From Bifidobacterium aesculapii (lineage in GTDB: Bacteria; Actinomycetota; Actinomycetes; Actinomycetales; Bifidobacteriaceae): a stretch of DNA of 55,741 bases. Positions 9,243-17,239 of the stretch are shown here, piece by piece. Each line of letters begins with the position of its first letter. The first letter of the stretch is position 1. Both the position numbers and the translations under genes were made by a program. The notes beneath the pieces are model-generated. The model worked only from the letters and a program-made list of their open reading frames with translations. It did no database searches and had not been told where the DNA came from. Location of the stretch: contig NZ_BCFK01000064.1 of the NCBI RefSeq assembly GCF_001417815.1, forward strand, positions 1 through 55,741, given 5' to 3'.

Positions 9243-9911
9243 ATGACAGACCAGCTTGACGGTTCGCCGTTGTTGGCCGAGGTGCTCGGCGACGCCGTGG
9301 AACCATTGCGTGTGTTTCACGTGAAACTCGCACAGGAGGGTGAGCCGCGCGGGCTCATCGGGCCGCGCGACGTCGATATCATCTGGGAACGCCATATCCT
9401 CAATTCCGCAGCCATCGTGCCGTTCGTGCGCGAAGCGACCGATGGCGTGCGCTATAAGACGGTGGCCGATGTGGGCAGCGGCGGCGGATTCCCCGGACTG
9501 GTGGCAGCCGCCTGCCTGCCCGACCACGAATTCACGCTGATCGAACCGATGGAGCGTCGCGTGGAATGGCTCAAGGAATGTCGCGACGAGATGGGGCTGA
9601 AGAACGTGAGCGTGTTCCGCGCCCGGTCCGAGGAAGTCATCGACGCCATGCGCCGAGATCGTTCTCTGTACCCGTATGCGGTGGTGACCTGCCGTGCCGT
9701 CGCGCCGATGACCAAGCTCGCAGGGTGGACGTTGCCTCTGCTGAAGTCGCATGGCCGTCTTGTCGCGTTGAAGGGAAGGTCCGCACAGGCCGAGATCGAC
9801 AAGGCGGCGCAGGAGATCGGCAAACAACGCGGCGTGAATCCCCGCGTGGTCGATGCCCAGGTCGGGCCTGGGCTGGAACCGACGCATGTCGTGCTGGTCG
9901 ATAAGCGATAG
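9243..9911 (+). CDS. rsmG: 16S rRNA (guanine-N7) methyltransferase RsmG/GidB
   Basis: A 222-residue SAM-dependent methyltransferase modifying G527 (E. coli numbering) of 16S rRNA. The SAM-binding motif [13 protein letters not shown] and the conserved WERHILNS and CRAVAPM segments are present. The ATG at 9243 has a GGGGAG ribosome-binding site. A parS site (core 9314-9327) is embedded in its coding sequence, encoding FHVK. It lies immediately before parA. Confidence 0.96.
   Translation: MTDQLDGSPLLAEVLGDAVEPLRVFHVKLAQEGEPRGLIGPRDVDIIWERHILNSAAIVPFVREATDGVRYKTVADVGSGGGFPGLVAAACLPDHEFTLIEPMERRVEWLKECRDEMGLKNVSVFRARSEEVIDAMRRDRSLYPYAVVTCRAVAPMTKLAGWTLPLLKSHGRLVALKGRSAQAEIDKAAQEIGKQRGVNPRVVDAQVGPGLEPTHVVLVDKR
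9313..9328. promoter_or_regulatory. parS site inside rsmG
   Basis: Core GTTTCACGTGAAAC at 9314-9327, a perfect match to the 14-bp centre of the ParB-binding consensus TGTTTCACGTGAAACA. Confidence 0.92.
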
Positions 9912-10140
9912 GGGTGCGGTTATCCACATTTCCACATGACCGCGTAAGTTATCCACATTGTCAACCGAACGGTGGCTGTGCCGGGGAACGTTGATATATT
10001 AGGGTTTTGAAAACAGAGAAACGAGTCCGTCCACAGCCAGGAAATTGAGTTATCCACACTTATCCACATTTTTGTGGATAAGTGTGCGGATTCGGATGCT
10101 GGTCACGGCATCCGGTCCGTTGTGTTGTCAAGGAGAAGTC
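9912..10140. promoter_or_regulatory. DnaA-box cluster upstream of parA
   Basis: A 229-bp gap with five exact DnaA boxes: 9920-9928, 9949-9957, 10050-10058, 10060-10068 (forward) and 10073-10081 (reverse). The last three lie within 32 bp, and the final pair forms an inverted repeat. A TATATT at 9995-10000 is a possible -10 for parA. The cluster may be an accessory origin region or may couple parAB expression to DnaA. Confidence 0.85.
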
Positions 10141-11106
10141 ATGGCCGATAATCAGAAGCTGATGGAAACCGCCGAGCAGACCATCACGCGCATTTTCTCG
10201 GAAGGGGAGTCCCCGGTCGGCGCGGAGATCGCCCTTGAGTCAAACAGGTACGCGCAGCTGCAGCAGCAGGAGTTCCCCAAGCCCTCGAAGACCCGTCTGA
10301 TCGCCGTGGCGAATCAGAAGGGCGGCGTCGGCAAGACCACGTCGACGGTGAACCTCGCCGCCGCGTTGGCCGAGCACGGCATGCGCGTGCTGGTCATCGA
10401 CATGGATCCGCAGGGCAACGCCTCCACGGCGCTCAGTGTGGATCACGCCTCGGGGGAGCCGTCCGTCTACGACGTGCTCGAAGGCCGTCTCACCCTCGCC
10501 GAGGTCAAGCAGCCATGCCCCGACTTCGAATCCCTCGATGTGGTACCGGCGTCCATCGATCTGTCCGGTGCCGAGCTCGAGGTCGCCGATCTGCCGAACC
10601 GCAACTCGCTGCTCAAGGAGGCTCTCGACAAGTTCCTTTCGGAATCCGAGGACCATTACGACTATGTGTTCATCGACTGCCCGCCGAGCCTCGGTCTGCT
10701 GGTGATCAATGCGATGTGCGCCGTGCATGAGATGCTCATCCCGATCCAGGCCGAGTACTACGCCTTGGAGGGTCTGGGGCAGCTCATCAACACCATCGGG
10801 CTGGTCCAGAACCACTTCAACCCCAGCCTGACGGTCTCCACGATGCTGATCACGATGTTCGACCGCCGCACGCTGTTGAGCCGCGAGGTGTACAACGAAG
10901 TGAAGAAGCACTACCCGTCCATCGTGCTGGGCACGACGATTCCCCGCACGGTGAAGATCTCCGAGGCGCCGAGCTTCAGCAAGAGCGTCATCGCCTACGA
11001 CCCGCACGGCATGGGTGCCATCTCGTACGGCGAGGCCGCGCTCGAGATCACCCGCCGGTCCGAACACGTGTTGGAAGCCATCGCCACCAGAATGAAGGAG
11101 GCCTGA
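10141..11106 (+). CDS. parA: Chromosome partitioning ATPase ParA (Soj)
   Basis: A 321-residue Walker-type ATPase that, with ParB, segregates the origin region. The deviant Walker A KGGVGKTT is at residues 60-67, followed by VLVIDMDPQGNAST and FIDCPPSLG. About 50 N-terminal residues precede the fold, as in actinobacterial ParA. The ATG at 10141 follows AAGGAGAAG. parB starts 1 nt after the stop, so the two are surely co-transcribed. Confidence 0.97.
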   Translation: MADNQKLMETAEQTITRIFSEGESPVGAEIALESNRYAQLQQQEFPKPSKTRLIAVANQKGGVGKTTSTVNLAAALAEHGMRVLVIDMDPQGNASTALSVDHASGEPSVYDVLEGRLTLAEVKQPCPDFESLDVVPASIDLSGAELEVADLPNRNSLLKEALDKFLSESEDHYDYVFIDCPPSLGLLVINAMCAVHEMLIPIQAEYYALEGLGQLINTIGLVQNHFNPSLTVSTMLITMFDRRTLLSREVYNEVKKHYPSIVLGTTIPRTVKISEAPSFSKSVIAYDPHGMGAISYGEAALEITRRSEHVLEAIATRMKEA

Positions 11107-11107
11107 T

Positions 11108-12418
11108 ATGTCGTCGAAATCCCGTCTCGGTAAAGGCCTCGGCGCCCTCTTCCCCGAACTGCCGGGGGAGGAGCCGGCTGAGCAGAAGCCCAAGGAGAAG
11201 GCTCCCCAGAAGGTGAAGCCGGAGCCGAAGCAGCCGGTTGTTTCACGTGAAACCAAGCCGTCCTCCAAGCATGAGGCGGCGAAGGGCGGCAAGTCCATGA
11301 AGCGCGCCGCGATGCCGGCGTTGAACGACATCGCGCACCCGAGCGACATGTTCTTCAACGATACGCTCGGCACGGCCCCCGCCGCACCTCAGCGCCAGCA
11401 GATCGGCTCCGCGAAGCCGAAGGCATCGATCACCGCGAAGCCCGCCGAGCCTGTTTCACGTGAAACCAAGGATGAAACCAAGGCCGAGGAGCCGCAGCTC
11501 AAGCCCGTTGAAGGCGGCTATCTCGCCGAACTGAAGCTCTCCGACATCGGACCGAACGCGCATCAGCCGCGTACCGTGTTCGATGAGGACGACCTCAACG
11601 AACTCGCCGCCTCCATCAAGGAGGTCGGTGTCCTGCAGCCCATCGTCGTACGGAAGCGCCCCGAGGCGCAGATCGAAGCGGCGCGAAAGTCGCAGGAGGG
11701 TCACGAGCCGGCGAACCAGTTCGACGGCCGCATGGACAGCCCGTACGAGCTCATCATGGGCGAGCGTCGTTGGCGCGCCTCCCAGCTTGCCGGGCTGGAG
11801 GCCATTCCCGCCATCGTCAAGACGACGGCCGACGACGACATGCTGCGCGACGCACTGCTGGAGAACCTGCACCGCGTCGCCCTGAACCCGTTGGAAGAGG
11901 CCGCCGCCTACCAGCAGATGATCGACGAGTTCGGTCTGACGCAGGCGCAGCTCTCCCAGTCGGTCTCGAAGTCGCGTCCGCAGATCGCCAACACCCTGCG
12001 TCTGCTCAATCTGCCGTCCGCCGTGCAGAAGAAGGTCGCCGCCGGCATCCTCACCGCCGGGCATGCACGCGCCCTGCTGGGTCTCAACGATCCGGAGGCG
12101 ATGGACAAGCTCGCCGTGCGCATCATCGCGGAAGGTCTGTCCGTGCGCAGCACCGAGGAGATCGTCGCGATGGCGAATCTGGAAAGCGGCGGGCAGAAGA
12201 AGACGAAGCCGCGCAAGAACGATCCGTGGGCGGGTTCGCCGATTCAGAGCAATCTCGAAAACCACTTCGACACGAAAGTGTCCATCAAGGGCACAACGAA
12301 GCACGGTCGCATCGAAATCGTGTTCTCCTCGCCCGAGGATATGGACCGCATTCTCGGCCTGCTGATGCCGTCCGACGGCAAGGCTGCGGATGGTTCAGGC
12401 GACGGAGAATGGGTATGA
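11108..12418 (+). CDS. parB: Chromosome partitioning protein ParB (Spo0J)
   Basis: A 436-residue CTP-dependent DNA clamp that loads at parS. The N-terminal LGKGLGALFPEL is the ParA-contact region. A long low-complexity Lys/Pro/Glu linker (about 15-135) follows. The CTPase core starts near residue 140 (IGPNAHQPRTVFDEDDLNELA) and includes the GERRWRA box near 218. The helix-turn-helix (LTQAQLSQSVSKSRPQIANTLRLL) binds parS, and the C-terminal dimer domain follows. An insert of about 20 residues (EAQIEAARKSQEGHEPANQF) sits before the GERR box. Two parS sites lie in its own linker and are read as VSRETK both times. Confidence 0.97.
   Translation: MSSKSRLGKGLGALFPELPGEEPAEQKPKEKAPQKVKPEPKQPVVSRETKPSSKHEAAKGGKSMKRAAMPALNDIAHPSDMFFNDTLGTAPAAPQRQQIGSAKPKASITAKPAEPVSRETKDETKAEEPQLKPVEGGYLAELKLSDIGPNAHQPRTVFDEDDLNELAASIKEVGVLQPIVVRKRPEAQIEAARKSQEGHEPANQFDGRMDSPYELIMGERRWRASQLAGLEAIPAIVKTTADDDMLRDALLENLHRVALNPLEEAAAYQQMIDEFGLTQAQLSQSVSKSRPQIANTLRLLNLPSAVQKKVAAGILTAGHARALLGLNDPEAMDKLAVRIIAEGLSVRSTEEIVAMANLESGGQKKTKPRKNDPWAGSPIQSNLENHFDTKVSIKGTTKHGRIEIVFSSPEDMDRILGLLMPSDGKAADGSGDGEWV
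11239..11254. promoter_or_regulatory. parS site 1 inside parB
   Basis: Core GTTTCACGTGAAAC at 11240-11253, in the parB linker, translated as V-S-R-E-T. Confidence 0.92.
11452..11467. promoter_or_regulatory. parS site 2 inside parB
   Basis: Core GTTTCACGTGAAAC at 11453-11466, about 213 bp after the first and in the same reading frame, again giving V-S-R-E-T. Confidence 0.92.
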
Positions 12419-12518
12419 TGACGGATCTGCTGTAGATTGCTGTATCTGCAGTAAGTGCGTTACCGCGTTGCGTAGTGTGTTGCTGTTCCTGTTTTCTGCG
12501 ACAGGACGGCGCAACCGG

Positions 12519-13592
12519 TCAGAGCGATTCGAGGTAATGCTGTGCGTCGAGGGCGGCGCGGCAGCCCATGCCGGCGGCGCTGATGGCCTGGCGGTACGTG
12601 CGGTCCACGCAGTCGCCGGCGGCGAAGACGCCCGGTGCGGACGTGCGCGTGCCGGCGCCTTCGACCAGCACATAGCCGTCGTCGTCCTTCGCGACGATGT
12701 CGCCGAGGAAGGCGGTGGCGGGCGTGTGCCCGATGGCAACGAACACGGCCGCGGTGTCCAACGTGCCGGTGTCACCGGTCACGGTATTGCGGATGTCGAC
12801 AGACGTGACGCTCCCCGCGCGTGCGGGCGCGGCGGGAAGATTGAGCCCGCCGCCGAGCGACAGTCCGCCCAGATTCAACGACAGTGGCTTGACAGTCGGT
12901 TGTGCTGCGGCAACACCGGACGGCGCGGCCTCGCCGCCACGGATGCCGGTGACGACGGTGTTCGTAAGCAGCGTCAGCTTCTCGTTCGCCCGCGCCCGCT
13001 CGACCATGATCGCGGATGCTCGGAAGGCGTCGCGACGGTGGATCAGCGTGACCGACGAGCCGAACCGCGTCAGGTAGAGAGCCTCCTCGAATGCGGAATC
13101 ACCGCCGCCGACCACGACGATCGGCTTGCCTTTGAAGAAGAACCCGTCGCAGGTCGCGCAGTAGGAGACGCCGCGGCCGGCATACTCCTCCTCGCCGGGC
13201 ACGCCGAGCTTGCGGTACTGCGACCCGGTGGCGACGATCACCGCGTGCGCCTCAAGCACGTCGCCGGAATCCAACGTCACCCGCTTGACCGTACCGGCAG
13301 CGCCGGCACCGTCGCCGTTACCATCAACCAATTCCACCGAGACGACGTCCTCGTGGATGAACTCGGTGCCGAAGCGTTCGGCCTGCGCGCGCATCGCCTC
13401 CATGAGGTCGGGGCCGAGAATGCCTTCCGGGAACCCGGGGAAGTTCTCGACTTCCGTGGTGTTGACGAGCTGGCCGCCGGGCGCCAGCGCGCCCGTGACG
13501 AGCGTGGGGCGTAGTCCCGCGCGCCCCAGGTAGATGGCGGCTGTATAGCCGGCGGGCCCCGAACCGATGATGATCACATGTTGCACAGTCAT
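12519..13592 (-). CDS. trxB: Thioredoxin reductase
   Basis: A 357-residue FAD/NADPH enzyme that reduces thioredoxin. FAD motif IIIGSGPAGYTAA (residues 7-19), redox pair CATC at Cys145/Cys148, NADPH motif VVGGGDSAFEEA (from about 161) and C-terminal FAD motif PGVFAAGDCVD are all present. An unusual insert of about 45 residues, rich in Gly, Leu, Pro and Ala (about 219-262), interrupts the NADPH domain. The ATG at 13592 is the likely start. It is the last gene of the leftward murJ operon and converges on parB. No trxA gene follows it within the window. Confidence 0.95.
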   Translation of the reverse strand: MTVQHVIIIGSGPAGYTAAIYLGRAGLRPTLVTGALAPGGQLVNTTEVENFPGFPEGILGPDLMEAMRAQAERFGTEFIHEDVVSVELVDGNGDGAGAAGTVKRVTLDSGDVLEAHAVIVATGSQYRKLGVPGEEEYAGRGVSYCATCDGFFFKGKPIVVVGGGDSAFEEALYLTRFGSSVTLIHRRDAFRASAIMVERARANEKLTLLTNTVVTGIRGGEAAPSGVAAAQPTVKPLSLNLGGLSLGGGLNLPAAPARAGSVTSVDIRNTVTGDTGTLDTAAVFVAIGHTPATAFLGDIVAKDDDGYVLVEGAGTRTSAPGVFAAGDCVDRTYRQAISAAGMGCRAALDAQHYLESL

Positions 13593-13636
13593 ACCGCCCA
13601 GCCTAGCAAGCGGTATGATGCGCGCGTGCAGGGCGT

Positions 13637-15484
13637 TCAGCGCCGGTATGCGTCGGTCACGTCGATGAGCTCGATATCCGTTGCCGCCGCGCCCGACTGG
13701 TCGGATGACTTGTCGGACGACTGGCTGGACGATTCGTTGCCGAACGGCACATCCTCCAGATTCTGCTGGGACGGCCACTGGTTGTTCTTGTCGATGTCGC
13801 TGTCCGCCGGGTTCGAGTTGCTGTGCACGAACGTGATCACGGCGAACGCGAAACCCGCGATGATGAACACGCTGGCGACGATGACCACCACCACCGTCGT
13901 CGTCATCTTGCCGAACAGGCGCTGCTTCGCCAGATTATCGTCATCGCCCTGATTGGCGGCGGAATTCGCCGGCGTGGTTTTCGGCGCGAAACTCGGCGGC
14001 TGCTGCATCGAGGAGTCCGGTACGGCGACGCCTCGCACATGCGGCGCCGGGGCGAACGACGCCGGCTTCTCGCCATGCTCGATGGGAGCCATGCCGACGA
14101 TCGTCGCATCCATATCCGGCGTGTGCGGCGGAATGGACGGCGAGGGTGCCGCCGGCCGTGCGCCGGCATCCGCACGCTGGTGCTGCTGCGTCTCCGGTTG
14201 CGATGCCGCCTGCGCCCCGCGGCGTGCATCCGCCTGCAGGTCGCGACGGATCGACGACACGTCGATGGCTTCGGTGGCCATGTTCGGATCGATGAGCACC
14301 GGGATGCGTGTGGTCTCCTCGCCGGGGTCGACGCCTGGAGCGCCCGCCGGCAGCGCCTGCGTCTGGAACGAGAACTCATGGAACAGGTCGTCGCCCTGAT
14401 ACGCGTGCTGTGTCGGACGTTCCGGCAACGTGGGCAGTGCCATCGTGCGATTGTCCGAAGACGAGACGCCGCCGGGCTGGTCCGACGATTCCCCCACACC
14501 GAACACGCGCGGCGAATAGTTGTCGAACGCCTCCTGCATTTCGGCGAACGTCTGCTTGTTCTGCGCGGCTACCACCCGTTCGGCGTGACGGGCCGCTTCG
14601 GCCTCGGTCAGCGGACGATGGATCGTCAGTTCCGGCAGCTTCTCCGACGAGATCACGGTGCTCGGCAGTTCGGCCAGGTCGTCATCGCCGAGATCGCGCA
14701 GATGCACGTTCGCGATGGACCCGGTACCGGCGTCGGTGGGCAGTGCGATGTCGCTGTCGGTCAGGTCGGTGAGCGGTTTGAAGTCGCCGAGCAGGGCGGT
14801 CAGTTCGAGGAGCGTGAGCATGGGTTCGCTGCGATGGCCATCCTCCTTGGTGAGTTCCAGACCACGGGAAAGAATCACCTGGAATTCGCCGGGGATGTTG
14901 CCGACAGCACGCAGATCGTACGTGATGCCCGGCCGGGAGGGGGTGCGCGTCAGCAGTGCGTACAGCACGGCCGCCAGCTGACGGATGGCGAGCTGCTCGC
15001 CCTGGACACGTTCAGGCGCGTCGGTCGGTTCGGCGAGCAGGTCGGGCAGTGGCGCGTCCGCGATCTCCACACCCTGCACGGATACGCGGATCGTGTCGGT
15101 GGACAGTCGCGGCGTCTCCAGTGCGCCGGCGATGGCGGCGACTTCGCCGATGATGGAACGCATCGCCTCGAAGCTGAGATTGTCACGGGCCGTGCCGTTG
15201 AGGTATTCGGTGAGCGACAGGCCGCTTTCGATGCGTGTGACGAGCACGGCGGCATCGCCGGCCCTGCGGAACTGGAGCACCGGCGTGAGCCCGTTCTTGC
15301 GGCCGAGCTGTGTGGCCAGCGCGGACACGTCCTCGAGGGTCTTTCCGTCGGTAAGCACGAATAGCTGGCAGTCGTGATCGAGCACGCGGTCGTTGGCCTG
15401 CCACGCCTGCACTCCGGGTTCGTCGCGAAGCAACGTGACCAGAGTATATCGGTTGAACAGCGTGTCTCCCAGCTGAGGCTTCAT
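13637..15484 (-). CDS. Membrane pseudokinase linked to MurJ (peptidoglycan control)
   Basis: A 615-residue protein with a kinase-like N-terminal region (about 1-260: MKPQLGDTLFNRYTLVTLL, then VLQFRRAGDAAVLVTRIESGLSLTEYL) but no recognisable HRD or DFG motif, so probably catalytically dead. A low-complexity region follows to about 520. Then comes one transmembrane helix (VVVVIVASVFIIAGFAFAVI) and a short outside Ser/Asp-rich tail. In M. tuberculosis the MurJ homologue MviN carries such a pseudokinase as a fused domain bound by FhaA. Here it is a separate gene 96 bp downstream of murJ. The family call rests on context and weak fold similarity. Confidence 0.75.
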   Translation of the reverse strand: MKPQLGDTLFNRYTLVTLLRDEPGVQAWQANDRVLDHDCQLFVLTDGKTLEDVSALATQLGRKNGLTPVLQFRRAGDAAVLVTRIESGLSLTEYLNGTARDNLSFEAMRSIIGEVAAIAGALETPRLSTDTIRVSVQGVEIADAPLPDLLAEPTDAPERVQGEQLAIRQLAAVLYALLTRTPSRPGITYDLRAVGNIPGEFQVILSRGLELTKEDGHRSEPMLTLLELTALLGDFKPLTDLTDSDIALPTDAGTGSIANVHLRDLGDDDLAELPSTVISSEKLPELTIHRPLTEAEAARHAERVVAAQNKQTFAEMQEAFDNYSPRVFGVGESSDQPGGVSSSDNRTMALPTLPERPTQHAYQGDDLFHEFSFQTQALPAGAPGVDPGEETTRIPVLIDPNMATEAIDVSSIRRDLQADARRGAQAASQPETQQHQRADAGARPAAPSPSIPPHTPDMDATIVGMAPIEHGEKPASFAPAPHVRGVAVPDSSMQQPPSFAPKTTPANSAANQGDDDNLAKQRLFGKMTTTVVVVIVASVFIIAGFAFAVITFVHSNSNPADSDIDKNNQWPSQQNLEDVPFGNESSSQSSDKSSDQSGAAATDIELIDVTDAYRR

Positions 15485-15580
15485 AGTTTCTTCGACTCCG
15501 TATGCGTAAGCGCTTCAGCGCCACCACGAGTCGATGACGCTGTTGACATTCTAATCATGGGGCTGGTCGAAAGGAAAGGG

Positions 15581-17239
15581 CTACCGGCCCTTATGCAGAC
15601 GTGAGGTGAGGCGTGCGGATGCCGAGCGCAGGATGGAGATGAATTCCTCGCAACGCAGCAGCGCCAGCATCAGCGCGTACACGACGGCGGTCAGCACCGT
15701 GGTCATTGCGCAGAAGCCGAACGCCTGGAACCAGTTGAGGCGATCGAATCGCAGCGAGGCGCCCAGCAGCGTCATCATCGGGTCGGTGAGCAGCCATGCG
15801 GCGGCACCGGCGACGACCGCCGCGACCAGCGCCTTCCCATACGTCGATATGATGCGTGCGCCATCCAATGAGCCGGCGAAGCGGCGCCGCAGCATCATCA
15901 CCAATGAGGGGAAGCTCAGCAGGTAGCCGACCGTCATCGCCAATCCGACGCCGGCCGTCCAATACCGTGGCTGGCACAGCCACATCACGCCCAGTTCGAA
16001 CACCACCTGGATGATGCACACCTGCAGCTGGAACAGGAACGGATGGCGGCCGTCCTCGAACGCGTAGAACGTGCGCTGGATGAGCAGGTACGCGCTCGTC
16101 AACGGCAGACCGATCGCCAACGCGACCATCGGACCGGCGATGAGCTTCGCCTCCGACACGTTCACGCTCGGCAGCAGCGCGATGGTGATCGGCACGGGCA
16201 TCACGACGATCGCCATCGTGAAGTACATCATCAGCACGCCCACATTGCGCAGGGCACCGCTCAGATCCTCACGCGCCCCGTCGAGATCGTGCTCGGCGAT
16301 CGCGCGAGAGATCTTCGGAAAGATCGCGGTGGCGACCGAGACCGCGATGAGCGAATACGGCAGGATGTACAGCGTGAACGCGTTCTGGTAGGAGCCGTTG
16401 CCGGCGATGCCGTACAGGTCGTCACCCGCGAAGGGGGCGCCGTTGGTGATGCGCGCGTTGACGATGTTCGCCAATTCCTGCACGCCCATCACGCCGACGC
16501 TCCATGCGGCCACCGGTCCCATGGCCTTGAGGCCGATGCCGCTCACACCCCACTGCGGACGGTAATGGATGCCCAACCGCATCAACGGCGCGAACAGGAT
16601 CACCGCCTGGAAGGCGACGCCGAGCGTCCACGCGCCGGCGGTGAGCGCCACGCGATCGGTCGTCCAGAACGTCAACGGTTCGCGGCTCGCGTTGCCGAAC
16701 AGTACGAGGAACAGCGTGAATCCGGCGCAGCTGATCACGTTCGCGCCCACCGAACTCCACGCGTAGGTGACGAAATTGTCCTTCGCGGCGAGGATCTGCC
16801 CGAGCACCGTGTACAGGCCGTAGAAGAAGATCTGCGGCATGCACCACAGGGTGAACGCGTTCACCAGCGCGCGTTCCGCAGGCCCCCAGCTGTGGTCGAG
16901 GTACAGCATCGTGAGCAGCGGCGTCGCGAGCATCATGAGCAGCGTCACGCCGAGCAGCAGTGCGACCGCCAACGTGATGAGCTTGTTGAGCCGTTCCTGC
17001 GCGTCATGCTCCTTCAGGGTGCGCACGATCTGCGGCACGAGCACCGCGTTGAAGATGCCGCCGGAGATCACGGTGAACAGCACCTGCGGGATCATCGCGC
17101 CCGTCTGGTAGGCGTTCGCGGCGATGCCGGTCGTGCCGAGGCATGCGGCGAGCAGGATTGTGCGGATCTGGCCGGTGATGCGGGAGGCCATCGTCCCCGA
17201 TGCCATGATCAGGGAGTTGCGGCCGACGTTGGAACTCAT
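15581..17239 (-). CDS. murJ: Lipid II flippase MurJ (MviN)
   Basis: A 552-residue polytopic membrane protein with about 14 helices, the MATE-like flippase that moves lipid II across the membrane for peptidoglycan synthesis. The N-terminus SLIMASGTMASRITGQIRT and the ISGGIFNAVLVPQI segment are typical. The start ATG at 17239 overlaps the stop of the upstream gene in ATGA. There is no fused kinase domain at its C-terminus, unlike mycobacterial MviN; that part is the next gene. Confidence 0.95.
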   Translation of the reverse strand: MSSNVGRNSLIMASGTMASRITGQIRTILLAACLGTTGIAANAYQTGAMIPQVLFTVISGGIFNAVLVPQIVRTLKEHDAQERLNKLITLAVALLLGVTLLMMLATPLLTMLYLDHSWGPAERALVNAFTLWCMPQIFFYGLYTVLGQILAAKDNFVTYAWSSVGANVISCAGFTLFLVLFGNASREPLTFWTTDRVALTAGAWTLGVAFQAVILFAPLMRLGIHYRPQWGVSGIGLKAMGPVAAWSVGVMGVQELANIVNARITNGAPFAGDDLYGIAGNGSYQNAFTLYILPYSLIAVSVATAIFPKISRAIAEHDLDGAREDLSGALRNVGVLMMYFTMAIVVMPVPITIALLPSVNVSEAKLIAGPMVALAIGLPLTSAYLLIQRTFYAFEDGRHPFLFQLQVCIIQVVFELGVMWLCQPRYWTAGVGLAMTVGYLLSFPSLVMMLRRRFAGSLDGARIISTYGKALVAAVVAGAAAWLLTDPMMTLLGASLRFDRLNWFQAFGFCAMTTVLTAVVYALMLALLRCEEFISILRSASARLTSRLHKGR

